A stretch of 64,000 nucleotides of DNA from Prunella strophiata (lineage: Eukaryota; Chordata; Aves; Passeriformes; Prunellidae). Made by a program: the position numbers and the translations under genes. This document shows positions 47,530-61,600 of the stretch, one piece after another. Within the stretch, counting starts at the first letter, position 1. Every line of letters begins with the position of its first letter. The notes below the pieces were generated by a model that had not been told where the DNA came from, made no database searches, and was given only the letters and a program-made list of their open reading frames with translations. Location of the stretch: NCBI GenBank assembly GCA_036583965.1, contig JAZBQD010000015.1, forward strand, positions 64,510,330 through 64,574,329, written 5' to 3'.

Positions 47530-50500
47530 GTAGAATAATCTTTTTTTCAGATGTTGTATGATGCATTTGATAGTTTTCATTGTTGTTAGGCCTGCACTGT
47601 TTTGATGACTTTGATGTGATACCATTTTCTAAGGGTCATCTGTCATACCTAAAGAAAACGCCTCACTTTTAAAACACAGGGTGTTTGGACAATCAAGTCT
47701 TAGATCATATCAGTTATTTTTCTCCCAGATGTCCAAATCCTCCAAGTCCTGTAGTTAATTTAGTGCTGTAATACAAGTCCACAGTTTTAATTAAGATGTA
47801 GGACCTGGAATTTCAGAAGTGAATATTGGTAAGATAGTAAGGTGGGACTAGGTGCAAAGACATGGTTAAAATTCAGATAAAATTAAATAGGGTGTAATGG
47901 CTTATGAGAATTTACAAAAAGCTTATGGGAATATGTACATTATTTTACTTACTTCCATTGGAGTAATAAAATACCTTTTAAAGCAGTTTTAGTAGAACTT
48001 TTAGGAGTAGAAAGAAAAAAAGAGGTAAAATTGAGTGTTGAGGCTTCTGGGTATGGGCAAGGAAATGAACTGATTCTCTAAATAAAGTATTTCTTTGAAA
48101 GTTCATGATGGAGTGTACTGAAGATACACATCTTGCAATTGATTTTTCGTGATTTGCATCATGAGGAAATATGCCACTTAGGCACTTTCTTATTGGTTTT
48201 AAGGATTTGTCTCAGAAAACTCTTGCTATTTTATAAAGTATATTTTTATCACAGAATATGGATGCTTTGAGTTTATTTGCCTGCTTTTAATGACACTCTT
48301 AAAGCAAGTAAAGAATGTAATGGATTCCTATTTTATCTTCTTCTTTGAAAGTAAATATTTCTCCAAAACACATCACAGAATTCAGATCAATAGCATTGTA
48401 GTGTTCATAGTTGTCATGAAGAAAATCTGTTTTATACCTTTCTGCTGCATTTTCTCTGACTGTTTTTATGGGAGTGTAAAAAACTCAAGAATTTCTGGTT
48501 GGATGCTGCTGCTGGCTGTATTCTGTTTTCCCCTTCCCATCACTAGCTTTCTGGAGAAAGCACTTCTTTTTGCTCCTGCCACAACCCTCTCTTAATGCTG
48601 TGCAGGATGACAACCTATTAATGTATGGCCAAATGAAATGAGACTACCTGTGAGGAATAGCTGCCTTCAGAAGCAGACACAGCCTGTTACAGCAATGCCC
48701 ACAGTCTGCAGAGTCTTTTGATCAGACCTGTGTGCTCACATGCAGAGTTAGCATTCTCATTTCCATTTACTGAGTGCTGTTGCAATGTTGCTGTTCCGCA
48801 GTTCTGCTTATGAAGGCACAGTAGGAAGTGTAACTGTTTTTAGAATAATTACTATTGTACTGTGTGTTCTTCGTTGTTAGGGAGTAAGGAATTAGGCTTT
48901 CACTGAGTAAAAACCTAGATCACTTGAAAAGAACTTACATCTTCAGCATGTTTTATTTTGGATCCTGCTTTAAAAAAGCCTGAGACTTTTTTAAGGGAGA
49001 GTGGGAGATGACAAGAACATACCAGTGTTAGTATTGAGGGGGTTTTTGTGTGTTTTGTTTTTGTGTTTTTTTTTTTTTTTTAAATGCCCTCTGCATCTAA
49101 ATGAACATTTTTTGGTATTACACCTGATAGAATTTTTCATCTGTCCCTAAAGAAATGGAGCCATTTTTAAGCTCCTAATAAAAATTTAAAAAGCATAGTT
49201 ATCAAAAAGGCATAGTCATAAAAATTCAGGAAGAAAATGCCCCAAACCTACTGTCAATAAATCAGCTATCCAAAATGCAATAAAAGTATATTAAAAATCT
49301 ATACCTCTATGCCATTGCAGCTAATCAAAATAAGCAGTATGACAAGACAGGGAGACAGGCAGCTCTGTCCTGCATCACAGTGCATAGATTGGATTTCCTC
49401 AGTGAGATTCAGCAGGTAGTTTTAGAAATCTTAAAATTAATTCCTGGCTTGTAATTTGGCTTTTGGCACATGGTCACAGTCAGAAGTATAGCTTTTTTTT
49501 CAGTGTTTGACTCCAAGACAATGCTATTTTATTTTTTTAAATTATTTTTAAAATTTGATTTTCCAATGTGACGGCACAATCAACTAATTAAAAATTAACA
49601 CCAAACTTAACTTCAAATTTATATTTGCTGATGTGGGTGACAGCAGCATTAGAATAGACTTTGCTAATCTATCAGTGTACACTGTTCAATGGTACAAAGA
49701 TGAGGGATTTGGTTTTACTTTCATATCTGCTTAACAGAGAGAAACCATTCTTAGAATGTGGTTTTGCAATAAAATAACATAAATAATTAAATAATTGAGT
49801 CAGTGGATGTTTTGTCTGACTTACAAAATTATAATAAGATGCTTTACTTCTTGACCAACTCAAGTGCAATAAGATTAGAAATAACTATTTTATTCTTAAA
49901 AACATTGCTTCTCTTTTCTTAATGTGAACTGCTGAGTGATTTTAAGCATTGTGCATACCTCAACATTAACCATGAGTGATGCTGAAAAGAGGAAGCAAGA
50001 AATATAATAAACCTTACTTAAATGTATGTATCAAAAGATTATAGATCCTTTTTTATTACTTTGCTTATGGATGTATGGCACTGCCATTGCTCCACTTCCA
50101 CACAGCGAGAGAGCAGGAGCACAATATCTCCTTATGATGCTGCAGTTAATGTAACTCAGAAATTCATTACACTGAGTATTAAATAACCCTTTTCCCATAT
50201 GCAAGCATTTTAAAATACTAGATTTCTGAATATTTTAACACATTGTCCTTGTGGATCTTGCTCTTGCAATATCAAATAGTGCAGCAGTGTCTTCTAACCA
50301 GAGCAGACTGAAGTTGTTTGAAATCTGTGGTATGTTTAAGATATACAGCAGGATACTTTTTCATGTACACACAGTGTAGTTATAGAGTTTTGATGTTCAT
50401 CCTTGAACTTTCAGGTCCTATGAAGTGTTAAACTGAATCATACTTTGGGAATTCAAATATATATTAAAAAAAGGCCAGAAATGTCAGTTATGATTTTGGT

Positions 50501-53500
50501 AATCATAGCATCTAGACTGTGGCAATATGTGCATTACAGAATTTTCTTGCTGAAGCCAAAAGGATTGGGTATTGAGCTAAATGGGATCAAGTTAAAATAT
50601 AGAACCAAAATAGGTATTTCTATAAGGGCTTCTCTCAAAATATTCTAAGTGAACTGTATGAGGAGATTAATCAGTACATACAATCAAAAACTGATACAGC
50701 AGACATGCACAAAATGACTGTAAATGGCTTAGTGTTTTAAAAATGTATTTGTTTCTGTGGTAAAACACACAGGTGGTACCAGATTATGCTAAGGAAGCAG
50801 TCTCATAAATGCTGTTTATAATTTCATTTGCATTGTATTTTTAGAGAATATTTCATGATAGGAAGATAGAACTTCACATTCCTTCTGCAAGCATCATACC
50901 TTGACTATGAAATAAGTTTCCATTCCAAGTCTTTTCTTTAAGTTAATGCGTTTTGAAATGGTGTTTTGTTCAAGATAGGGATTTTGTTTAATTCCCAGGT
51001 TTAAGCAGTTCTACGTCTGAAAACAGTAATGTTGGAACTGATACATACATGAAAACAGCTTGACCTTTCCTGCACAGTAAGAAGTAGTAGATACAGTATC
51101 TTCTTTGTATCGATTTGTTCTTTGCAAAGGTCATTGACGGGAGACCGTACGGATGAGTGACATCTGAGCACTGCATCCTGTCCTCCTTAATGGCACCCAC
51201 CAGCTTGAAAACCTTGTTTCCAGTCTAAGGTGGTTCAGTTCCTACTGCATGCTTGTTTTAGAGCACCATTTGCAATCACTGCTTTCCCTGATCCCACTGC
51301 TCAGTGGGACAACTCTGAAGTACCAAAATCAATGAAGTCCAGCAAAAGGTCACTGTGCTCAGTGCAGTGACTCTGTACATGTAAATGAGAGAGGCATTAG
51401 AAGATAATTGAGAATAATAGATAGGTTTTTTGGATGAGCTTAGGCAAGAGGGCTGATCTTTTCCTCGTGGTTCATGGAATGATTTAGGCATGCAATTAAA
51501 CAATCCCAGTGTGCCCCCAGTGAGTGGCTGATGACCCCACTGTGGGCTCTGTCATGTGCTGAGTGGCAGCACAGCAGGGGCTTTGGTGCAGATGCTTCTT
51601 GTTTTTCCCTCAGCCACACCTAGCCTTTTGTGCAAAAGACTCCATTTTATAAACAGTTGTTTCTATGAGTCAGTCCATTACTTTTGGGGGGTTTACTCTT
51701 TGCAATCCTATGCAAGGTAGTAAAAAGCTTCTGGTCAGGGTAACAGGTCATTTTTGAATGAGTTAGGAGACTGTTTTATGAACAAGTAAAATCACTTTGT
51801 TTTACTTTGGAACTTTGCTTCTGGACTTCCTGCTCTATTTTAATAAATTCATTAATCATTAACTTGATAAGCTGGAGCTTTAGAAAGGAATTTGCTAATG
51901 CCTTCTGCTACTCTTCTGGTAGTCAGCTTTATACCTTCATATATAAGGAGAGTACTAAATAAAATTGGTACATGCACTGTCATGCTCTCTGACTAATCTT
52001 TGTTGCATTAGAGAGTCAAATCTGGAATGCTTCATTTATTGGAAAGAAATAAATACTTCAGTAAAATAATAAAGCTTTGGAGGTCAAGACTTGCTAGTTT
52101 ATGAACAAAAAGGATGAAATGCTTCTGGGAAATTGAGTTTTATTAGTACAGGTGGCTAGAATGTTTTGCATAGAGGACTGAAAATGACTGCATACAACCT
52201 TTTATTTTTTTTTTTCTTTCTGATTTAGGAAAAACTCTCAGGACTCTGCTTTTATAATGTATTTGTGACAACAAAGCTATGGAGGACTAAGTTTAAATGT
52301 GCAATCTTTCTGTGCCATTGCTCTCTAGATAACATTCAGAGTAGGGAGAGTGGTAGAGGCTTACTTGGATTCAGGCCACCGGTTTAGTTCACATTTTTTT
52401 AAATGCATGCAGCCTTGATGCCTCCTCAGCTGCTTTTTTGGCAGCAACCCAATGGCCTCTGTGCCCATGGGGAGGTCTTTGAAAGGGCACATGAGCTGAT
52501 GAATGAGATAGTCCAGCTGGAACAAAACACTGATAAAAATAGTGAAATTTCTCCAATGCAAATTCTTTTTTTCCATTTTCTCAGTCTCTTTGTCTTTTTC
52601 AGGATTTATATAGAAGCTTTTTTCCCCCTCCCAAGGCTGTACAATACTTACAGAAGAAATGAAGTGTTCTTCTCTTTTCTGGGTTTGCAGCTGCTCTTCC
52701 TCAGAAGCAGCATTGTGAGACACCAGTGGATGATGTTTCTGGTGATGTTTGTGTTGCCTTGGATGATCAAGGAGCAGTAACATTGTCCTGCCTGGCTGCT
52801 GGGAACACTAGCAGTTCCTTTGCCAACTCCAGGGGAGCCTGACAACTTCATTAGTGGCTTACATGATTATTTGTATTTCAAATAAGGCTTTTGGAAGACC
52901 AGATATTTAGCACAAATATAATTTCTGCCATCCCCTGTGTGCACCTGTTGTGCTTGACAACTTTGTTTTGGCTTCAGTGCACTGCTGTTTCTCAGCACAA
53001 GTTATGTAGCATTGGAGAGGTGCTCCATCTGACTGAATTCGAGAGATTTTGAAAGCCACCTTCAGTTATGTTGTTCAAAATTCAGCTGATTTTTTTTAAT
53101 GTCTATTTTTTTTGAAGTCTTATGGACACTTTCTGTTTTGCTCCCTCTGAAACTGACTCAATGATCTTGCAGCAAGAAGTGCATGACTGACAAATTTTAA
53201 CTTGTGCTGTTCATACCTTATGTTATATTTGAAATCGTACCTTTGGGAAATACTAATTCATCTCCTTTTTTTAGAAATACAGAGATAAATTATTTCTAGC
53301 CCTTTTAAAGTAGTCTATAATAATCTTTCTGTGAAGTTAGCAAATCCAGTATTGAGCTCCATTTTGAATTTTATTCATTTCACTTGCAAAGCAATATTTC
53401 ATTTATTGTTATAATTAAGCTGTTGAGGACACTAAAGCATTCCCAAGGGCTTCCATGGTGTCTGCCATCTGTGTTTCAATTAATCTGAAATTCCTGGTAT

Positions 53501-54284
53501 CATTGCTGCTGCAAGACAGCATTTTGCACTCATCCTTTATTTTCTATCTGAGCCCCACCTTGCTGCACTTAACCAGCAGATTTGAGTCCTTAAATAGTCA
53601 TCATTTTCACTATGAATCTTTTTGCTCCCATTCAAAATTCTGACTGCCAGTTCTTACTCACTGTTCTGTTCCCTTGGCACTTTGGTACTTTTTTTGTTGC
53701 CCCCACTGCATCATTCCTTAGTGATCAGGATTTTTAATACTTTAAACACTGGTATCCACTGAAGTAGTTTTATTATGAAGTCCACCTAAGTGAATAGCTA
53801 TAAGTGTTACCTATGTTTTTATTATTATGAATGGGGTCTAACTAATTCATGACTTACTACTTAAATTTTGAATATATATATTTTAACTACTGGTGAACTT
53901 CTCATCTCCTAAATATAGCAATGTATTCAGGATCTTCTGCTATCTTTTTCTCCAGAAGCAGATGTGCAAGTAGTAGCAACTTTGGGGTAGGTGCCTCTGC
54001 AGTGTTTGAATGATTTCATCACATTTCTTTTTACTCTCATTTCTGATGTACCCTTAGAATTATCTTCTACCCCTGTTACATCAAGTGTAACTGTGGCTGC
54101 CTTCTCATCTGTGATAATGCCAATTTCCTCTCTGCATTGTTCCAGACTATCTGTAGCTCATCTGGTCTTCTTATAGACATAGCAAACACAGTTTGTCAAA
54201 TGATGGCAAAAGCCTTCAGTTCCCTTTCTCTAATGAGCAGGTTTTTTACAGAAGTCATGTTAGGTGCTGTAGTCCTAACACTGT

Positions 54285-54350
54285 TGGGGTTTTTGTTTGT
54301 TTTTGGTTTGTTTTGTTTTTTTTTGTTGTTTTTTGTTTGTTTGGTTTTTA
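54285..54350. repeat. T/G-rich (TTTG)n tract
   Basis: Low-complexity GTTT/GTTTT repeats with T runs up to 9 nt. Confidence 0.85.
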
Positions 54351-57300
54351 TTTTGCTGCCCTCGCCAACCTGCTGTCTTGCTGAAATTCTCAGTTAATAT
54401 CCCATGTCTATTAGCAGCTTTTTTTCCTCCCCCCAGCACTGAGACTGCACTTGGCCGCAGGCAGGTGCCAGCTAGCTGTGTTCATTAAATGTAAAACAGC
54501 CTGTTGCTGAGGTCATGGCTGCCCTGATGAAAACTTTTCTGTGGCAAAAGGCAGACAGCTGCACGGCTTCCAGGCTGCCCAGGGGATCTGTTAAACACCA
54601 CAGGGAGCAGAGCCAGCAAGCACTGCAGCAGCAGAAAAAACTGAGGAGTGCAGAAAGATGGGCAGTGACTGTCAAGGGGGTGAGGGTGTGGGATAACCCA
54701 GCCACCTTAACCTGGACAGGGATGAAGTGAATCTCTGTGTGCCCAGTGGAGGTTTTAGGGTGTCAGGTTTCAGAACAGCCAGGTCAGAAACAGATCTCAG
54801 CTGATATAGTTCAAGAGTATGGGAATGCACATAACCTTCAGGGTTTTTGTATTTCATCTCCAGCTATTATAGAGTATTTTTCATATACTGCTGATGATCT
54901 TTCCCTATTGTAAGGAATAGAATGCTCCCTGCTACACTGGGTGTTGAGAAACCAGTGTCCTTTTGTTCCTACACCAAAATTTTGTGTTGCTTATAGGCTT
55001 TTGTGGTCTGTTATACTATTAACCCCTTCTGATGTATTTAAGTAGAGGAGACCTGTTTTCATAGACTGAACAAGATATACTGCTCTAGATACTACTTCCA
55101 AAATGCATTCTTCATCCCCCACACCAATCTCAATGACTCTGTCTCTGGGCTTGATCCAAATTACCTTAATCTTTCTGAAGAGTGTGTCCAAAACTAGAAT
55201 GGGGTTGTTGAAGTAAATCCTGCAGCCTGGCAATTGAGGGTTTGGTAATTGAGACAGAATAATAGATTCTTGAAATTGTGGTGTAACCTCATCAAGTGTT
55301 CTGGGTGCTATGAGAAGACCAAAAGTGTTGTAAAGCTAAGGAAATGGCATGAGCATTTCAAACAACTTAGAGTAAATCTGGTGGCAAAATGGATTTCCAG
55401 AGCGAAAGAAAGCACATCTTTCTGGGAATTCTTCTAAAGTGTAATAAATTTGTTGGAACATGAGCTTTCTTGTTTGTTGTCGTTATGAAACTTCATGCTA
55501 GGCTGGAAGTGATAATGTGGTCCATAAACTAGTTGATACTTACAAGAATGGAGCAAAAATCAAAGAAGATTGTGAGATTTTGTACAGAGAGTTTTTGTTT
55601 ACGGATACCACAATGACTTAAAGGAGAGAAAATAATTTGATTTAACTTGATCACTTTAAGGCATTTAGTTCTTTGAAGCTAAATGCACTAACTTTAATTG
55701 GCAATTTGAAATAAGAGCAAATAAGTGCCTAAAACTCAGATAGAACTTCGTAGTGTATGCTGGCAGAATTAGTCAGCTCCTTCTAACTTTCATTATTCTT
55801 TCTATTGTTTCTCTGCTGATTGCATTGATTCAAGTTTCTTACCTGTTTTAAACTTTATTTCTAATTTGAAGGTTGTAAGCAAAGATGGTGTCCTTGAAAT
55901 TAAAGGCTGCCTTTAATAAGCAGCACGAGTCATGGTAAAATACAGGAATATGAAAGATAAATGAAGCAAGACTTTTAACAGAACTGTTTCCTTTATATTA
56001 AGGTTAATAACACTTTGTGAATCCAGGTTTAAGTTGCTCAGTTTTGTTAGTCTATTTGGTATGTGTCAAGGCAGAAGAAAATTGCATCATTGATATTATT
56101 GAGTGCCAGCTCAATAACATGTTGTGAATAATTTATAATTTTTTTCAAGCTTTTGGATGGTGAGACTGTTTAGAGGAGTATGATGTATGTACTTTGGATT
56201 TTATGGAGTCTCCTTAGTCTTGTAATGAATCCAGTCATCACAGGCAATGGTTCTTAAATGAGCTTTTCAACACTCAGGTTTTCTCAGCCATCCACTCACC
56301 AGTTCTTTTACTTTGTCTGTTTTTACCTTTATAAAAGGGTTTAAGATTTCAATACTTTTTTTTGCAAATACCTGTAATGTGATAAAAAAGAGATTTTAGA
56401 TACATGAAACACTTTTTTGCAAAATCTGTCAGTGGTCACCGACCAGATGTTTCTGACTTTTGTGTAAACTATGTATGAAAACAGTATTGCTTTACAGGAA
56501 GGAAAAAAAAAAATAGCACAAAACTACAAAAAGATGAAAGATATGAACAATATTTAAACTGACCTCTAGAATATAAGGCTGAGGCTTCTGTGCTAACAAG
56601 GGAAGTGCCTCTGCAACAGAGTTGTGAGGCTGCAATCCTAGTTACTTTTCCCTTGCTTAAAAGAAATCTTCACTGACCTGCTGGTTTCACAATCCTGGTG
56701 TCAAAATCTTGTATGTTGTTGAATTCAGTCTTCTTTTAAGAGCCTGGCTCTCTGGTAATCTGGGTGTGAAACTTCCAATTCAATGATTGTCCAGCTAACC
56801 TGCAACAGGAGAAAGAGATCTGCCTGCCAGTAAGAGCTTGTCCCAAGATGCATACAGTCTTGCTGTAAATCCATAAAAGCTGAAGGTTATTTTATTTCAC
56901 ACACATCTGTCTTGCAAAAGGGGAAAACAAGAATCCAAAACGTTCTGGTAGACAGTCGCTGCCTTGCTCATCTTGCAGGGCTGTAAAGCCTTTAGTCCCA
57001 ATACACTGCAAACCCTAAAGTCCCCATGTATGGGAAGTGCCTGTCTGGCCTTCCAAGGACCAAACAGCCCACTACATATGTAAAACTTTATGCCAAAATA
57101 CTTAACATCAACTCCATCAATATCCTGTACACAGTATAATGTTTCAGTAACATACTTGAGGAATGGTTCCTTCCCTGCAAAAGATATTTATGGACAGTTT
57201 TGATAATTTTTTTTTTTAATCTGCAATCATGTAACAAGACATTTACAATAACTGTTATTACAGCCTGCCTTGTTAGCAATTTGGGTGTTACCATGTTTTG

Positions 57301-58559
57301 AAATTGGAATGCGACCAGTTGATGGACCTCTGAGGTGTTGTGGCTGAGACAGTGTATGAAGGCAGTGACTGAGCCTAGATTAAAACAGACCTTCTAACTC
57401 TTCTTGGTCATGTTCCTCCTATGTAAGGAGTGTGATCCAAGCAGGTAATTTCTGCATTATTGTCCATGACTCCGGCACAAACTGCCTGTGTTTGTGATGA
57501 GCTCAATGTGTTGCAGAACTTGACTGAAAGGAGTTTGTAAATCTGTCAACAGCAGGTTACCTCAGCAAAGGAAGAAACCTAAACAACCATGGTATAATTC
57601 AGCTAACCAGACATGCCTGAACCAATACAGGTAGGGGCAGTGACTCTCCTCCTACTTGGCTGACAAAGTTGCTTAGATGAAGGAGGGAGGCCTCCAGCAT
57701 TCCAGGAACACTTGTCAGCTGTCTTAGTAAATGTTATGCTCTTGCTTGTTTTAAGTCTTCTTCTCTCTCCTTTGGGTGGGGGAAAGTTTTGTGCACAAGG
57801 ATAACTTTCTGTCCTTGCTGCGTGGGACATAGCCCAGTGATGAGTTAATGCTGCTTCATTTCTGAGAGGAAAAATAAAATAAGCTGGTTTATTTTATAGG
57901 TACACATACAAGCAAGATAGTTTTTCAATGCCTTGAGCCATACCTGTGAAAATTTAAAATTAAATCGACATCATGGAGCTCACAGTAGAGGTTCAGATAC
58001 AGAAGACTTCATCTGAAAAAAACCACAGAACATTCACAATCTGCTATGAGTTTATCTGACCATGTTTGTCTATTTAAACATCTGAATGGGATGGGATTGC
58101 CATAGCAAATAGTACTGGTATTTAGCTTTTCTAATGAACTTCAGAATGAGTTTGATGAAGTATGCTTTTAGTATAAATTGGAGTTAAGCTGCATTGTCAA
58201 AATGTGATATTATAGGTGGCATTCTTAACAATGAAGTGCAAATGAAATTCTATCTGCTTTAATTAAATAAGCACACACTCCACTGAATTTTGGAAATTTA
58301 ATTCTCTTAATCTGAAGTCTCAGGCCCTGAACAACTATTCTAATTTGAAAGATAGTGCTGATATATTTCAAAGCTGTTTGTTTTCTTTCTTTTGTTTTCT
58401 TTGGTGAATTTCAGGCCCTTATGATTTTCTCTGGTATTTCTTTTTCAATTGTGTGAAAAAGAGCTGAGGTAACCTTCCCCCTGGTTGTGGCCCATGAAAA
58501 TCAGAGCTATAAGCACTTGAGTATCAACAACAGGACTAAAGCACCTGCTTTCTGGTGCT

Positions 58560-58611
58560 GGAATCTGGAATACTGAGGAGCACCTGGAATCCAGAATATT
58601 GAGGAGCTGTT
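58560..58611. repeat. Tandem repeat, 2 x 26 bp
   Basis: GGAATCTGGAATACTGAGGAG at 58560 and GGAATCCAGAATATTGAGGAG at 58586. The two copies match at most positions, so this is an older duplication than the one at 41421. Confidence 0.8.
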
Positions 58612-61600
58612 GGTTGTGGCTGCACCCTGTGGACAATGCAATGAAGTGTGTTGCTGTATATGAGGAACTCATGCCTGGTATTTCAGAGCTGTCACAGGCT
58701 GTCTCAACTGGAAGGGGATTGACCACAAATTCTTGCTGGGTGCCCTGCCATTTTTAAACTGTATTGCCATGATAAGATGCTGTTGGCTGAAGATGTTCCT
58801 ATAGAAGGGTCATTAAGGCTTGGAGGAGAGAGATTCCCCTGACAAAGTCTTCTACAAGATGTAATAAATTCACACTCAGCAGTGCTAATTACTTCATTTT
58901 CAGTGTTGTGAGAAGGTGTGTACACAAAATTGAATAGGATAGGGAAAAGAGGAAAAATAACTGTCAACATTCATGTAATACATGTGCTTTGAGTTACAAT
59001 TCTTTTAGAGAAATTAGTATGTGCTTCATCATTTTCCTCTTTCTTGAATTTCAGTATCATATGACTCACATGGCTACAAACAAAAAGCAAAGATGGATAT
59101 AGAGTCCTTTAAGGATAAGAAATACAATTTTATTTGGCAAGAGTTCATGGTAGGAAGTAAGGTCTAGTTAATTAGCTAGTATGTAAAAAAGAGTTGCTGT
59201 TTGTTGAGTTTAGAATAGTCAATATTCAAATGTTTCACTGGAGGGTTTTTTTGCATACAAAGACCTGCATTCAAACTGTTTCAGAACCATTTATAAGAGG
59301 TAGCAATCTTTTTTAATATGTTTATGTGTGGTTTATGTGTTTTGGAATCATCTCAGTTTTATTTTCCCAGCCTAAAGTATTTTTTCACCTCCATTATAAG
59401 TAATTTAAAACCAGTGGCATATAATATTTTCTATGCCACTTGCTTGACTTTCATTTTCAAGTCTAATTGATGTTTACTTGCAATGAATTTGAGCTATCAA
59501 ATCACTAAAACCATTACTGTAGCAGAATCACTCTGCCTTTAGGGTGTACTTATATTTCTATATTAGCAGATTTGTGTTTTGTACCTATATAGTGAAATTC
59601 CCTATATAAAACTCAAACAAGAGAAATGGAAATTAAACCCTCTCTTCTAGTTCCCTCTTTCTAGATTTGAGATCTTTGCTCATGTGTCTGTGTTGACTTC
59701 TTATGATATACCTGACCAATATAGTAACTATGGCAGTAGAACTAGCTAAATATGGAATTAGGCATTTGGGAAAACAATATTCAACCCAACTTTTTAAGAA
59801 TTAAGAGTTACAATGCACAATTAACAACTTAATGGACCTTTACATTTTCTGAGATGTTCATTTTAAATGAGACAGATTGCTTGGCAATGCTTAATAAAAA
59901 GTTTGATTACATACAGTGTATAAAATGAAGACTTTGAAATTAGACATGTTCAGAAGCAATTTGTCTTAAGCACATGTGGGTTGCTACAAAAGGAGAGCGT
60001 GTGTGAACTTGATGGCTTAGCATATAATTACTGAGGTGCACAGCATATTGTAAGTAATTTAAAACTTGTGAATGGCAACTCTCTGTGAAGGTTTAATCAC
60101 AGCAAAATCTAAGTGTTGTTAAACTTGTTTTTACAACCACAATGAAAGAATTGCCCTTGTGATTTATTCTGTGTAGCATACAGATCAGTGTCACTTTTTA
60201 GAAGGAAAGGAAAAAAACCAGCAAAACATTATTCGGTGAGCGGAGGTCAGCAGACTTACCTGATGGGGTAAGACAGCTTTTAAGGAGCTGTGGGATGAGT
60301 TGTCACATAAGTAATACTCTACCAGCTTTGTTCATGTGCTGTTACTATCTCACACGGGCTCCTTCCATGCCTTTTCCAGAGGTACACCTCTGGTACCAGC
60401 AGACTGGAGCTGCTGACAGTCACTTGAAGTCCAAATGCCAAATGTGGAGCTGGAGCAGTGGGGAGACACACACTGTGCACAGTACCAGCTGTGGTGAAGA
60501 CAGATCATTTTGGGCAGGCAGCAAGGCAGGCTGAATGGACATGGCCAAAACCAGACTTACAGCAGCTAATAGTAAAGCATGTGGCATGTCTTGGGTCCCA
60601 GCTAGGCTGGGCTCTTGTCTCTGAAAGTGGAGCTGTAAGATAGGAAGTACTGCCCTAGAATGTGGCCAGTCAGTGCTCTGAGTGGATGTTCAAATTGCTT
60701 GAGACTTGCACTGACTCGAGGATCTGTCAGGGGCTGGAAAACCTAGGATCCTGGGTATCGCTTGGTGGAGATCAGCTTTCCTGAAGGCTTTGCATAAGGA
60801 AATTTTGTTCTCAACCAGTCCCATACATTATTCCCACTGTTAATGGTGTCAGAGGAGTTGTGGTAGATGGATTTTAGCTATTTGTAACTTCAAAGCTTTC
60901 TGGTCTAGCACAAGCAAATGCATTGCCCAGGAAAACCTACCGATACAATGTAAAGAAGAAAATGAAAATCCTAAATTCTTCCTAGAAAATTGTGAGAAGA
61001 TTATTATTGAGTTACACAACAACTGTGTCTGTTATACCTATTAGAAAATGAATACATGTTTCTCCATGCATTGGTAGTCCCACTGCCACTAAACTTTCTC
61101 AACTTAGTGTTTATAGTTTATTGAGTACAATCTGTTTTGCTAATGGTGTTATATTTGCTTATTTATGTAGGTAATTTTAAATGGAGCCTCTCACCATTGT
61201 ACTAGGTGCTTTAGAGAAAAATTAAAAACATAAATCACATAAGCTACCTGCAGTGGATACAGTAAGCTAGGGACTGCTGATAAAAATGACCACCAAAGCA
61301 TATAGCTGAATTCTCTGAATCAAAACTAAAGATAGAGAAATGGATGCAAGTCAGGAGAGGAGAACTGCTAGTCAGATGCTAAAAACAGTGACTCTATATT
61401 TTCTTCTGGATCCCAGCAGCAGTTTGTACTGGGCCAAAATGACTAATGGACTAGAAGTAGGTTCTAATAAATTCAATAATATATTTTCTACATTTTTTGA
61501 ATAAGTGTTTCCTCCCTTTTCCTCAGGCTCTCTGTTCTAGGTATAGTTCTTACAGGTTTGTCCGCTGATTTCATAACAATGTGAAGGGATGATTATGTTT

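Noticed and set aside
52361..52783. Overlapping 125-codon (+) and 140-codon (-) open frames
   Set aside because: Both match no family I know and occupy the same DNA. Given the stop density, a few frames of this length are expected by chance in 64 kb.
54991..55437. Minus-strand 80-codon frame next to a plus-strand 62-codon frame with protein-like composition
   Set aside because: They are short, with no recognisable motif, no repeat borders and no splice-site support.
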